DNA of 64,000 bases from Microvirga aerophila (GCF_003332305.1 NZ_QOIO01000004.1:1-64000); one strand, 5' to 3'; shown: positions 17,351-25,709, counted from the first letter of the stretch. A program made the numbers and translations. The notes: generated by a model not told the origin, from the letters alone.

Positions 17351-18345
17351 TCTTATCCGGAGAACGTCTCGCACCTGTGTCCTGTAAGGGGCTTCTCGTC
17401 ATCGGGGACCCGCATGTGGGATCGCGCCGTCCTGGACGCCGCAAGGATACGCAGTGGCCGCTCCCCGTGCTCGCCAAGCTCGAGCGTTGCGTCGCCATCG
17501 CCAACGAGCGCGATCTCGCCGTGGTGATCCTTGGCGATCTGTTCGACCGTCCGGTGGAGACAGACGAAGCCTTGAAGAACCAGCTCATTCGCACACTGAA
17601 GGGCTTCAGGCGCCGGCCTCTCGTCAATGTGGGAAACCACGATATTCAGCACACGACCCTCACCGACAATGACACACTGGCGCTGCTCGGGCTTTGCGAT
17701 GTGGTCGACGTGGTCGCCGCCTCTGCTCCGGTGGCCGAGTTTCAGATCGGCGAGCGGCGCGTTGGCGTGGGCATGACGCCGTATGGCCAGACCATTCCGA
17801 CGGATGTGCGCGGCTCCTTCTCAGGCGCCGATCTGCACACTTGGTTCACGCATCACGACATCGCATTCGACGGAGGATATCCCGGAGCAGTGCCGCCCTT
17901 TGCGGTCGAAGGGTGCGATCTTCTCGTCAACGGGCACATTCACAAGACCCAGAAGGGGATTACGGCCGGGCGCACGCGCTGGATGAACCCTGGCAATATT
18001 ACACGTCAGTCGGTCGATCTCGTGGATCACGTTCCCCGCGCGTGGATTCTCGATGGCGGCGGTGAGCTGGAAGCGCAGGCTTTGCCTTTCGAGACGAACG
18101 TGTTCGACCTGACCGGACGGGTGGTCGATGCGGCGGATGGGTCCGTGGTCGCACGGGAGGTCGAGAGTGCGTTCGTGACCCTGCTTCAGGCCGAGTCTCC
18201 GACGGAGTTGAAGCGCAGTGGCGACGGCTCGATCGTGCGCGACGAGATCGAAGCCAAGTTCATGCAGGACGACACCTCGGATGCAGTGAGGGCCATCGTG
18301 CGGTCTCTGCTGGGCGAGGCTGTCGAGCGCCACGCCAACAGCTAG
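17347..18345 (+). CDS. Mre11/SbcD-like DNA nuclease
   Basis: A 332-residue calcineurin-type phosphoesterase with every metal motif of the Mre11 family: GDPHVG (D21, H23), GDLFDRP (D64), GNHDI (N97, H98), WFTHHDI (H169) and NGHIHK (H197, H199). Mre11 makes and trims DNA ends together with Rad50. The C-terminal 90 residues (ESAFVTLLQAESPTELK and on) probably form the ATPase-binding region. The ATG overlaps the stop of the permuted Rad50-like gene (ATGA), strong evidence for a complex. It ends in a four-base convergent overlap with the TnsA-like gene. Confidence 0.88.
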   Translation: MILSGERLAPVSCKGLLVIGDPHVGSRRPGRRKDTQWPLPVLAKLERCVAIANERDLAVVILGDLFDRPVETDEALKNQLIRTLKGFRRRPLVNVGNHDIQHTTLTDNDTLALLGLCDVVDVVAASAPVAEFQIGERRVGVGMTPYGQTIPTDVRGSFSGADLHTWFTHHDIAFDGGYPGAVPPFAVEGCDLLVNGHIHKTQKGITAGRTRWMNPGNITRQSVDLVDHVPRAWILDGGGELEAQALPFETNVFDLTGRVVDAADGSVVAREVESAFVTLLQAESPTELKRSGDGSIVRDEIEAKFMQDDTSDAVRAIVRSLLGEAVERHANS

Positions 18346-18980
18346 AACGCAAAGGGATCCGAATAGGGCAGGCGGCGTCGACGCACCTGGGTTTCCGGCA
18401 GGATCGGGCGGCTGATATCGACGCTGATCAGGCCTTCGCAGGCGAGCGCCAGCACGGCCGCCACGCCGTCCGCCGTGTTCATCACGGTGCTGGCGCAATC
18501 GACAAGCTTCATGGCCCCGGTCTCATCGAGTTGGTGGAGGATGCGCACCCGGTCCCCGGCCGTCACGGGCGTGCGCTTGCACGCCATGATGAGGCGAACG
18601 GTCGTGAAGCGTGGTTCGGCCCGAATGCTCGCCGCCGTCTCGATCATAAAGGGACGCCCGTCGGCTGAGGTCGTGCCATGGAGAGCGGCGGCCCGCATGG
18701 GATGGAGCATGAGGTCTTCGTCGGTCACCACATCCACGAGGTAAGACGAGCCGTCCCGGATGATCTCGAAATCCGCCACGTGCTCGATCGTCCGGTCGCC
18801 GAACTGGAATTCGGCGGACTCGGCCGGCGCGCGCAGGGATTCCACCTCCGGGTCGAACTCGCAGATGGTCAGAAAATCGGTGATGAGCACATTGCGCGTC
18901 AGGGGAGTGGCCGCCTGCTTCCGGGCTCGTCGCGTGGCTGGGCGGCGGGACGAAAGATCAAGGAGAGCTTGGGCTGACAT
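18342..18980 (-). CDS. TnsA-like (PD-D/ExK) protein with degraded active site
   Basis: A 212-residue protein. Residues about 30-90 (TRNVLITDFLTICEFDPEVE, FGDRTIEHVADFEIIRDGSS, YLVDVVTDED) follow the TnsA N-terminal nuclease pattern: a helix ending near FDPEV, strands leading to an HxxDF aspartate, then a strand where an E-V-K triad is expected. Here that strand reads LVDVV, lacking the lysine, so cleavage may be lost or altered. TnsA nicks DNA ends in Tn7-type transposition, but no transposase is nearby and LexA control suggests repair. ATG 18980 has GGAG upstream; the TTG at 19013 sits too close to its AGGAGG. Domain call by eye. Confidence 0.5.
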   Translation of the reverse strand: MSAQALLDLSSRRPATRRARKQAATPLTRNVLITDFLTICEFDPEVESLRAPAESAEFQFGDRTIEHVADFEIIRDGSSYLVDVVTDEDLMLHPMRAAALHGTTSADGRPFMIETAASIRAEPRFTTVRLIMACKRTPVTAGDRVRILHQLDETGAMKLVDCASTVMNTADGVAAVLALACEGLISVDISRPILPETQVRRRRLPYSDPFAF

Positions 18981-19060
18981 CAGGTTCTCCAGCGTAGCAG
19001 TGGCTGTGGGCAAGACCTCCTGGCAGGCTCACCGTAAGTGTTGACTTGTTGTTGTATCGA

Positions 19061-19075
19061 GAACAAATATAGAAC
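19061..19075 (-). promoter_or_regulatory. LexA (SOS) box upstream of the TnsA-like gene
   Basis: GAAC AAATATA GAAC, an exact consensus match, 81 bases before the start at 18980. The 18981-19342 spacer holds this and a second box and no gene. Confidence 0.85.
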
Positions 19076-19254
19076 AATCAGTTTTCCGTCAAACCCCTTC
19101 CAGCATCGAAGCGAAGATTTGCGGCGTTCGAGGATAGCTTGACTGTCATGATCTTGAGACAAAACGCCGCTGCCGGAAAAACGCTTAGGAAACAGGCATT
19201 AAGGCCCCTTGAATACGCCCCTGGAACTGGACGGAATCAGCTGATTTTGCTATA

Positions 19255-19269
19255 GAACAAAGAACGAAC
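19255..19269 (+). promoter_or_regulatory. LexA (SOS) box upstream of the putative annealing protein gene
   Basis: GAAC AAAGAAC GAAC, an exact consensus match, 74 bases before ATG 19343. A third GAAC lies inside the spacer, so LexA could bind in two registers. Confidence 0.85.
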
Positions 19270-19342
19270 ACGCCCGCCTCGCGAGAGGCATGCACAAGAG
19301 CGTGAGACCGGTTGCGGGCTCCTGTGAAAGTTAGGATCGAGG

Positions 19343-20002
19343 ATGAATACGACAGACAAGAAAATTGCCGAGGTGCTTGCGAAGTTCGGTGAACCCATGG
19401 CCGGCAACGTCTGGCGCGTCCAAGGCACGGCCGTGATCTATCACAAGGCTTTGGAGCGCATCGCCGCGCAGGCCCAGATCCAGTTCGACACGCCGACGAT
19501 TGTTCGCGCCGAGCGCGACGAGGCCGTCATTCTGGTGACGGGTCGAATGGGTGAGCGGCTCGAATGGTCCATCGGCGAGGCGCTGATCGGCGTCAACTAT
19601 CGCGTCTCCGGCAAGCAGGCGGCCTATGTCTATGCCATGGCCGAGAAGCGCGCCAAGGATCGGGTGATCCTCAAGCTCATCGAGCTGCACGGCCTCGTCT
19701 ACTCGGAGGAGGAAGCCGACGAGTTCAAGAACAGCCGCCCGGTCACGGCCGAGCAGCATGTGGAGGTCGAGAAATCCGAGAAGACCAAGGTGGAAGTTGT
19801 CGGCTCCGACAGCGCCATCGAGGCCGATCTCAAGCAGAAGATCACCAAGGCCAAGACCATCAACGCGGTCACGGACCTGATGCTGGGCGCGGACACGCAG
19901 CGTATCTTGGGCGACCTGCCGGAAGGCGTGCGCGATGAAATTCGCGACTTTGCGAAGGCCCGGCTCGTGGAGCTTGGCTGGCCGACCAAGAAGGCGGCCT
20001 GA
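19343..20002 (+). CDS. Putative single-strand annealing (Rad52-like) protein
   Basis: A 219-residue soluble protein. The core, residues about 25-130, runs VWRVQGTAVIYHKALERIAA, then two strands (TIVRAERDEAVILVTGRMG), SIGEALIGVNY and YVYAMAEKRAKDRVILKLIE. This alternation of a helix, a beta hairpin and a conserved A-E-x-R-A helix is the layout of Rad52/Sak-type annealing proteins, which pair complementary strands. The C-terminal part (SDSAIEADLKQKITKAKTI, NAVTDLM) is a helical tail. I infer the function from layout, the LexA box and the RecD2 gene downstream; I cannot confirm the family. It ends in a strong terminator. Confidence 0.45.
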   Translation: MNTTDKKIAEVLAKFGEPMAGNVWRVQGTAVIYHKALERIAAQAQIQFDTPTIVRAERDEAVILVTGRMGERLEWSIGEALIGVNYRVSGKQAAYVYAMAEKRAKDRVILKLIELHGLVYSEEEADEFKNSRPVTAEQHVEVEKSEKTKVEVVGSDSAIEADLKQKITKAKTINAVTDLMLGADTQRILGDLPEGVRDEIRDFAKARLVELGWPTKKAA

Positions 20003-20020
20003 TCGTCCAAACTCTTCGAT

Positions 20021-20045
20021 GCGAGGCGGCCCAACGCCGCCTCGC
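20021..20045 (+). terminator. Terminator after the putative annealing protein gene
   Basis: GCGAGGCGGC at 20021-20030 pairs perfectly with GCCGCCTCGC at 20036-20045 over a CCAAC loop, followed by TCATACCTTTC. It may partly insulate recD2, which starts 48 bases later. Confidence 0.7.
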
Positions 20046-20092
20046 TCATACCTTTCAAGACACGCCTCGGCGCGGCGCATTCCAGTCGGTAG

Positions 20093-22285
20093 ATGCAGAA
20101 CTCCTCCGCTACGGCCGCAGCCTACGACCAGGGTTCGTTGACCCTGTCCGAACACTTGGTCGGCTCTGTCGAGCGTGTGACGTTTCACAACGATGATACT
20201 GGCTTTTGTGTGCTCAAGGTCCGGGCGCGCGGTCACCGCAGGCCGATCACAGTTGTCGGCCACGCGCCCAGCGTCGCCCTCGGCGGGGTCGTCGAGGCCA
20301 GCGGGAACTGGCTGAACGATCGCAACCACGGTGTCCAGTTCCGGGCGAGTTCCCTTGCGACCTCCGCGCCGACGAGCGCCGAGGATCTCCAAAAGTACCT
20401 TGGATCGGGTTTGCTTCGAGGCGTCGGGCCTTCCTGCGCCCAACGTTTGATCGCATCCTTCGGAACGCGCATCCTGGATGTGATCGAGCGGCGTCCGCAC
20501 GACCTGACCCGTGTGCACGGGATTGGGATGGCAAAGGCGCAAAGCATCGCGGAGGCCTGGGCCGAACACCGCGCCTTGCGCGACATCGCATCTTTCCTGC
20601 GAGAGCATGAGATCGGCGGTTTCCTGCTCATGCGGATCTATCGCGTCTATGGGGCGGATGCGATCGAGACGATCTCTGGCAACCCGTACCGCCTCGCACT
20701 GGATATCCCGGGTTTCGAATTCGCCGCCGCCGATCAGATCGCCATGCGGCTTGCCATCGATTCGAAAGCTTTCGTGCGGCTGCAGGCCGGCCTGACGAGC
20801 GTTCTGGCGGATGCGGTCAAGGAAGGCCATTCAGGCCTCCCGGCGGATGAAGTGGTCCGGCAGGCAAGCGCATTGCTGGAGGTTCCGGAGGCCGGGTTGC
20901 AGCCGGTCCTGGAAACCCAGTGTAAGGCAGGCCGGCTGATTGCCGACAATCTGGATGCAAGGCAATGCGTCTTCCTGAAGAGCCTCTACGGAGCGGAGCT
21001 CTTCATCGCCCAGCGCCTGAAGGATTTGGCGAGAGGCCCTCATCCGTGGAGCAACTTGAACGTCGAGGAGGTCATAACCCGCATCGAAGCATCGGCCCGG
21101 TTTGCGTACTCGCCAAGCCAGCGCGAGGCTTTCATGGCTGCCGGCCGCGAGAAGGTGCTGGTTGTGACGGGCGGGCCGGGCGTCGGCAAGACCACACTCA
21201 TCAGAGGCCTGACGCATCTGTCGGAAGAGCAGGGGCTCAAGGTCGCGCTCTGCGCACCGACAGGGCGCGCCGCCAAGCGCTTGTCCGAGAGCACCGGATT
21301 TCCGGCCAAGACGATCCACCGGCTCCTGGAAGCCTCCGAGGGCGGCTTCCGCCGCAATGCCCAAGCGCCGCTCGATTGCGATCTCCTGGTGGTGGACGAA
21401 GCCTCCATGCTGGACATCCGGCTGACGGCGGCTCTGATGCGCGCTTTGCCGGATGAAGCATCCCTGCTGCTCGTCGGAGATGTGGATCAGTTGCCGTCCA
21501 TCGGCCCGGGCCAAGTTCTTGCCGACATCATCGGGTCTAGGGCCATACCGGTCGTTCACCTCAAGGAGGTTTTTCGCCAAGAGCAGGAAAGCCGCATCAT
21601 CGCGGCGGCTCACGCCATCAATCGCGGAGCCATGCCTGAGCTTGAGGCGAGGTCGGATTCTGATTTCTTCTTCGTTGAGGCGGACAATCCCGCAGACGCC
21701 ACCGCCAAGATCACAACTCTCGTTCGAGACCGCATTCCCAGGAAGTTCGACCTCGACCCCGTGCGGGACATCCAGGTGCTCTGCCCCATGAACCGGGGAC
21801 GGCTCGGCACGCATATGCTGAATGCCGAATTACAGCAGATCTTCAATCCGCCAGGGCCGGACAGCATCCACCGGGCGGGCTGGATCTTCGGTCCGGGCGA
21901 CAAGGTCATGCAGGTCAGAAACGACTATGACCGGGACGTCTACAACGGCGAGGTGGGGATCGTTCGTGAGGTCAGACGGGGCGATCGCGAACTCAGCGTC
22001 GCGTTCGACGACAGACTCGTGGTGTACTCGTTCAAGGAGCTCGACGAGTTGGTTCTCGCTTACGCCATGACGATCCATAAGGCGCAAGGGTCGGAATATT
22101 CGGCCGTGGTCATCCCGGTGGCCCTTCATCAAGCGCCGATGCTGCGACGCAAGCTCCTTTACACGGGTGTCACCCGCGGCAGCCGCCTGGTCATTCTGGT
22201 CGGCAGCCGTGCGGCCCTCGCGCAAGCGGTCGCCGCCGAGGAAGAGCCACGCTGGTCAAGGTTGCGAACCTGGCTCCAGTCCTGA
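20093..22285 (+). CDS. recD2: RecD2-family DNA helicase
   Basis: A 730-residue superfamily 1B helicase. Residues 20-90 form an OB-like N-terminal domain (GSVERVTFHNDDTGFCVLKV), followed by helix-hairpin-helix repeats (SGLLRGVGPSCAQRLI, VHGIGMAKAQSI near 105-155). The motor has Walker A TGGPGVGKTT (359-368), CAPTGRAAKR, DEASM (435-439), GDVDQLPSIGPG and the late motif TIHKAQGSEY near 650. RecD2 unwinds DNA 5' to 3' outside RecBCD. Length fits the family. Downstream of the LexA-controlled annealing gene, though a terminator lies between; it probably works in the same recombination pathway. Confidence 0.92.
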   Translation: MQNSSATAAAYDQGSLTLSEHLVGSVERVTFHNDDTGFCVLKVRARGHRRPITVVGHAPSVALGGVVEASGNWLNDRNHGVQFRASSLATSAPTSAEDLQKYLGSGLLRGVGPSCAQRLIASFGTRILDVIERRPHDLTRVHGIGMAKAQSIAEAWAEHRALRDIASFLREHEIGGFLLMRIYRVYGADAIETISGNPYRLALDIPGFEFAAADQIAMRLAIDSKAFVRLQAGLTSVLADAVKEGHSGLPADEVVRQASALLEVPEAGLQPVLETQCKAGRLIADNLDARQCVFLKSLYGAELFIAQRLKDLARGPHPWSNLNVEEVITRIEASARFAYSPSQREAFMAAGREKVLVVTGGPGVGKTTLIRGLTHLSEEQGLKVALCAPTGRAAKRLSESTGFPAKTIHRLLEASEGGFRRNAQAPLDCDLLVVDEASMLDIRLTAALMRALPDEASLLLVGDVDQLPSIGPGQVLADIIGSRAIPVVHLKEVFRQEQESRIIAAAHAINRGAMPELEARSDSDFFFVEADNPADATAKITTLVRDRIPRKFDLDPVRDIQVLCPMNRGRLGTHMLNAELQQIFNPPGPDSIHRAGWIFGPGDKVMQVRNDYDRDVYNGEVGIVREVRRGDRELSVAFDDRLVVYSFKELDELVLAYAMTIHKAQGSEYSAVVIPVALHQAPMLRRKLLYTGVTRGSRLVILVGSRAALAQAVAAEEEPRWSRLRTWLQS

Positions 22286-22357
22286 CCGCAAAGCTTGGCG
22301 CCTTCCATACCGACCTCGGCATGCCTATAATAGGGTTCGACCAGATATGGGATCCGC

Positions 22358-22525
22358 ATGAGCATCGGCACGGAACAGACCAGGCCTCGGGAGCGGCAGT
22401 TCGGCCGCGGCTTGATCGTGGCCGGCGTCCTGTGCCTCGTCGCATCGGGCGGGCTGCTCTGGTGGCGCTATGGCGGCTCCGTCTTCAACGACATGGTCCT
22501 GGCCGGCCTCGCCATGTGCTTCTGA
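22358..22525 (+). CDS. Small single-span membrane protein, 55 aa
   Basis: A short basic cytoplasmic N-terminus (MSIGTEQTRPRERQFGRG) precedes one membrane helix (LIVAGVLCLVASGGLLWW) and a short tail ending MCF. GGGA lies 7 bases before the ATG. Its 3' end overlaps the end of the minus-strand glycosyltransferase remnant by 58 bases. The charge and hydrophobicity pattern makes it a believable gene; function unknown. Confidence 0.5.
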   Translation: MSIGTEQTRPRERQFGRGLIVAGVLCLVASGGLLWWRYGGSVFNDMVLAGLAMCF

Positions 22526-23049
22526 ATCAGGCCGGTGCGTGATGTCCGCGCCAAGCCGTGGCTCGTCTTGTTCCATCGGAATGGCGAGGTGGCGAGCTCT
22601 ACCAGACTACGCCAGGCGGCCGCGCTCACGAGCACGTAGTAGACCGGCAGGAGTGCCACCCATGGCAGCAGCCGCCACAGCTTGCGGCGCCCGAGAGCCA
22701 CGCAGGCCGGGATGACGATTGCCGCCGCGCCCGAAACGAAAAGCGCATACGATCCAGCCGACCACGCAGCATGCCATGAACCACCTAGGGTGTCTGGAGA
22801 TCCGCGCAGGAGTGAGGCGAGGAAAAGCCCTGTGAAGAACGGATATCCGAGGGCGCTGAGCACGGTCCCGAACGTGATCGCAAGCGCTCCGAGAAATCGC
22901 CAGGGCCCAAGCTGGGCCAGGGTTGTTCGAGGGTTGCGCGAGTGGGCCACGCAGGTTTGAACGTAGCCTTTCATCCAGCGCGTGCGCTGATTCATCCAGG
23001 CGCGCAGGGTAATCGGCGCTTCCTCCAGGGTGGAGGAGGGGAGGTCCGC
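22468..23049 (-). pseudogene. Glycosyltransferase family 2, C-terminal fragment (split by island)
   Basis: From 23049 downward the frame reads ADLPSSTLEEAPITLRAWMNQRTRWMKGYVQT, the acceptor region with the Q-x-x-RW motif of processive family 2 glycosyltransferases, followed by four membrane helices. The catalytic D, DxD and TED motifs are missing; they lie 12.5 kb away at 35486-36922 on the same strand. Joining the two at the shared ADL gives a protein of about 660 residues. The open frame continues a few codons into the island up to 23091, but no natural start is present. Likely non-functional now. Confidence 0.88.
23031..23049. repeat. Putative attL core of the integrated island
   Basis: TGGAGGAGGGGAGGTCCGC matches 17 of 19 bases with the copy at 35501-35519 in the same orientation. 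Each copy lies exactly where the glycosyltransferase reading frame breaks, as expected for recombined att sites. Confidence 0.75.
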
Positions 23050-23164
23050 CGAACTAGAGTCCTTTTCAGTCCAATAATGTCCGATGTACAAGCAAAAAGA
23101 CTTGTGTTCCTAATGACGTAGGTCTTCTAGCATCCAGCTTTGTCCGCTACAATCCGGCTTTGAA

Positions 23165-23185
23165 GGTGGGGAAGACGGTGGGGAA
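23165..23185. repeat. Paired GGTGGGGAA repeats at left island end
   Basis: Copies at 23165-23173 and 23177-23185, start-to-start spacing 12 bases. The same pair with the same spacing occurs at the right end (35424-35444). Probable arm-type binding sites for the integrase; the second copy also overlaps the integrase ribosome site. Confidence 0.6.
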
Positions 23186-23191
23186 TAGCCG

Positions 23192-24400
23192 ATGCCAAGA
23201 CAGCTTCACACGTTGAGCGCCAGAACAGTCGCGGCACTCTCAGAGCCAGGGCGGCACTCGGATGGAGGAGGGCTCTACCTCAACATCTCGCCCAGTGGTG
23301 CGCGCTCTTGGGTGTTCATGTGGAAGGTGGCCGGCAAACGCCGGGAGATGGGGCTCGGTCCCTTACGGGACGTACCCCTGGCCAAGGCCCGTGAGAGAGC
23401 CGCAGAAGCCCGCCAGAAGCTGGCAGGCGGACTTGACCCAATTGCAGCCCGGAAGAGGCCCAAGGTGATGACATTCGGCGAGGCGGCGGATGCTCTTTTC
23501 GACAACCTCTCCTCGTCTTGGCGAAATGAGAAGCATCGGGCTCAGTGGAAGATGACTGTCACTACGTACTGCGCGCCATTCCGGTCCAAGCCGGTTTCAG
23601 AAGTAGCAATTGAAGATGTCCTGAAAGTTTTGCAGCCTCTGTGGAGGACTAAACCTGAAACCGCGTCGCGTCTGCGAGGACGCATTGAGCGAGTGCTTGA
23701 TTTTGCCCGTGTACGAGGGCAGCGGTCGGGTGAAAATCCTGCCCGGTGGCGGGGGCATTTAGACGCAATTTTGCCCAAACACGCTAGGCTCACACGTGGG
23801 CACCACAAGGCTATGCCCTTCGATGAAGTGCCCATCTTTGTTGCTGCCTTGCGAGAGCGGAAGGGGATTGCCGCACGGGCACTGGAGTTCCTAGTCCTGA
23901 CGGCGGCTCGCACGGGCGAAGTGCTCGGAGCCCGGTGGGATGAGGTTGACTTGGAAGCTCGCCTCTGGACCGTGCCAGCAGCTCGGATGAAGGCTGGTCG
24001 GGAACATCGGGTTCCGCTCCCAACCCGCGCCGTCGAAATTCTTCGAGAGATGCAGCAAAGCCGCCTCAACGAATTTGTCTTCCCCGGCGTGAAGCGCGGA
24101 CGACCTCTTTCCGTGAGAGCTTTCCCACTGCTTCTCCAACGTATGGGAGTTGCTGTAACCGTTCATGGCTTCCGGAGCGCGTTCCGGGATTGGGCAGGCG
24201 AGCGCACGTCATTTCCACGAGAAGTCGCTGAGGCAGCTCTCGCGCACCTCGTGGGCGATGCTGTCGAGCGGGCTTACCGGCGCGGAGATGCTCTGGAGAA
24301 ACGGCGGCGCCTCATGGACGCTTGGGCTGGCTTTCTTGGTCAAGGTTCTGGCGCCAATATCGTGCCTCTGAATGCAGGCGCAAGAGGCTCTTCAATCTAA
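23192..24400 (+). CDS. int: P4-type tyrosine integrase
   Basis: A 402-residue site-specific recombinase. The N-terminal arm-binding domain (DUF4102 type) reads HSDGGGLYLNISPSGARSWV and GLGPLRDVPLAKARERA. The core-binding domain spans about 95-185. The catalytic domain has R in AARTGEVLG (about 240), the H-x-x-R box in TVHGFRSAFRDWA (about 325), the second box ALAHLVGDAVERAYRR (about 350) where the Y of AYRR is the nucleophile. Length is normal and no residue is missing. It starts 142 bases inside attL and should catalyse integration into the glycosyltransferase gene. Confidence 0.93.
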   Translation: MPRQLHTLSARTVAALSEPGRHSDGGGLYLNISPSGARSWVFMWKVAGKRREMGLGPLRDVPLAKARERAAEARQKLAGGLDPIAARKRPKVMTFGEAADALFDNLSSSWRNEKHRAQWKMTVTTYCAPFRSKPVSEVAIEDVLKVLQPLWRTKPETASRLRGRIERVLDFARVRGQRSGENPARWRGHLDAILPKHARLTRGHHKAMPFDEVPIFVAALRERKGIAARALEFLVLTAARTGEVLGARWDEVDLEARLWTVPAARMKAGREHRVPLPTRAVEILREMQQSRLNEFVFPGVKRGRPLSVRAFPLLLQRMGVAVTVHGFRSAFRDWAGERTSFPREVAEAALAHLVGDAVERAYRRGDALEKRRRLMDAWAGFLGQGSGANIVPLNAGARGSSI

Positions 24401-24751
24401 GAACTTAACGATATCCAACAGGTGTTCCCGTGCGGGTGGGCCTTAACGGAAAATCCACCTGTTTGTGCTGGCCGGGGATGACGCAGGAAAAATTTACCGC
24501 CATTGTCTATAACTGTCCTACGCGGGTCGGACCGATCCGCTGCTGACCGGTCTTCCACAGGAAGGCTAGCGATAAGGAAAAAGAGAACCGCCCACGACGC
24601 CAATCGTGGACGGCTCTGGTGGGTCAAAACCCGCGCTCTTGGACGAGCGGGCTAAGCCTACCGGGGGTTCATGAGATGAGTCAATCACAACTCGTGAACC
24701 TCGCCTGTCGCGCCAACTCAACACTAGCGACACAGGAGCCCAAATCTTGGC
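24401..24751. other. Island control region with two hairpins, no gene seen
   Basis: 351 bases between integrase and the AlpA-like gene. Hairpins: CCGCCCACGA with TCGTGGACGG at about 24589-24614, and GGTTCATGAG with CTCGTGAACC at about 24665-24699 (one G-T pair). No T-runs follow, so these look more like operators or excisionase sites than terminators. Confidence 0.45.
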
Positions 24752-24988
24752 TTGCCTTACGGACAATCATGGCTGCAGACTGAAGTCTCGGCACCTTCCC
24801 AACTACCTCTGACCGGCTTTGTCCGGCTCCCCGGTATCCTTGCCCCGAACGGGCCTATTCCAATCAGCAAATCCACATGGTGGGCGGGCATCAAAGACGG
24901 CCGCTATCCCAAGCCCGTGAAGCTCGGGCCGCGCATCACCGCTTGGCGCGTGGAGGACATCCGCGCCCTCATCACAGAGGCCGCGTGA
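24752..24988 (+). CDS. AlpA-family transcriptional regulator / excisionase-like
   Basis: Residues 22-78 (GFVRLPGILAPNGPIPISKS, TWWAGIKDGRYPKPVKLGPR, ITAWRVEDIRALI) match the AlpA family, a MerR-like winged helix-turn-helix in which K-S-T-W-W and the P-K-P-V-K-L-G turn are typical. AlpA proteins activate integrase expression or act as excisionases in P4-like elements. The start is uncertain: the only frame-consistent upstream codon is TTG 24752 with GGAG about 13 bases before it. Confidence 0.8.
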   Translation: MPYGQSWLQTEVSAPSQLPLTGFVRLPGILAPNGPIPISKSTWWAGIKDGRYPKPVKLGPRITAWRVEDIRALITEAA

Positions 24989-25095
24989 TGACACTGAGTT
25001 CAGACGCTCGGTAAACTGAACCCATCCCATTCCTGACCGTGCAAAAGAAAGCCCCGAACGAGGGCTTCTCGCACGGGGCATCAAGGTAATTTGCT

Positions 25096-25296
25096 ATGAA
25101 GAGACTACACAATCGGCGCTCGCGCCGCAATGCGAACCTGTGCCAACTTCCGCTCTTTGCGTGGGCATCGGCGCAGCCGCTCCATAACCGCCCTCACGTC
25201 GTTACAAGGCTCTCGCGACGGTTCGGATTGTCTGCATCCTTGGCCATCACCGTTGCGGAACTTGCTGGCCTTAGCATGGAGGCTGACCATGCATAG
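25096..25296 (+). CDS. Small basic island protein, 66 aa
   Basis: A short protein with a very basic N-terminus (MKRLHNRRSRRNANL) and a helical C-terminal half, RRFGLSASLAITVAELAGLS. This R-R-F-G-L-S pattern recurs in small proteins of Hyphomicrobiales islands, in my recollection, always next to the winged-helix gene that follows. Its end overlaps that gene by eight bases, which supports both. Function unknown. Confidence 0.62.
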   Translation: MKRLHNRRSRRNANLCQLPLFAWASAQPLHNRPHVVTRLSRRFGLSASLAITVAELAGLSMEADHA

Positions 25297-25669
25297 CAGT
25301 GTTGTCGAACTCCTCGTGCAACGGGATGATTCCCGCGAAGTCTTGAGATTGAAGGGCCGCGAGGCATGGACACTAGCCAGCCTGATTGAAGTAGGTGAGG
25401 GCGGTCTCACGCCATTGGAGAGGCCGGCGCCCCGTTGGTCCGCATACGTGCACACCCTGCGCAAGCGCGGTCTTGCTATCGACACGGTAGAAGAGCACCA
25501 CGCAGGACCTTATCCCGGTGCTCACGGGCGTTACGTCCTACGCGCGCCTCTGACCGTTCTAAAAGTCGTCACTGCGGAGGATAAGCGTCGTTCCGGCAGA
25601 GCCGATGCTGTGAGATCCGCACGCAGGAACGACCACAGTGCAGGCTATGCGCCGGATAGCGTTTCCTGA
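25289..25669 (+). CDS. Winged-helix domain protein, 126 aa
   Basis: Residues about 8-90 (VLRLKGREAWTLASLIEVGE, RWSAYVHTLRKRGLAIDTVE, HGRYVLRAPLTVL) fit a winged helix: a helix-turn-helix followed by a two-stranded wing. Such proteins are common in alphaproteobacterial prophage-like islands and probably bind DNA. ATG 25289 lies inside the previous gene's end. A terminator follows at 25684. Confidence 0.68.
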   Translation: MHSSVVELLVQRDDSREVLRLKGREAWTLASLIEVGEGGLTPLERPAPRWSAYVHTLRKRGLAIDTVEEHHAGPYPGAHGRYVLRAPLTVLKVVTAEDKRRSGRADAVRSARRNDHSAGYAPDSVS

Positions 25670-25683
25670 GTCTAAGAAGCTCA

Positions 25684-25709
25684 GCAGCCGGGGTTTGCGC
25701 TCCGGCTGC
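25684..25709 (+). terminator. Intrinsic terminator after winged-helix gene
   Basis: GCAGCCGG pairs with CCGGCTGC and is followed by ACCCCTTTT. Confidence 0.8.

Noticed and set aside
19331..20830. Long minus-strand open frame opposite the annealing-protein and recD2 genes
   Set aside because: Crosses two real genes and a terminator; no recognisable motif.
24580..24700. tRNA or tRNA fragment as island target
   Set aside because: Two hairpins are present but no cloverleaf or T-loop sequence; the att evidence points to the glycosyltransferase gene instead.
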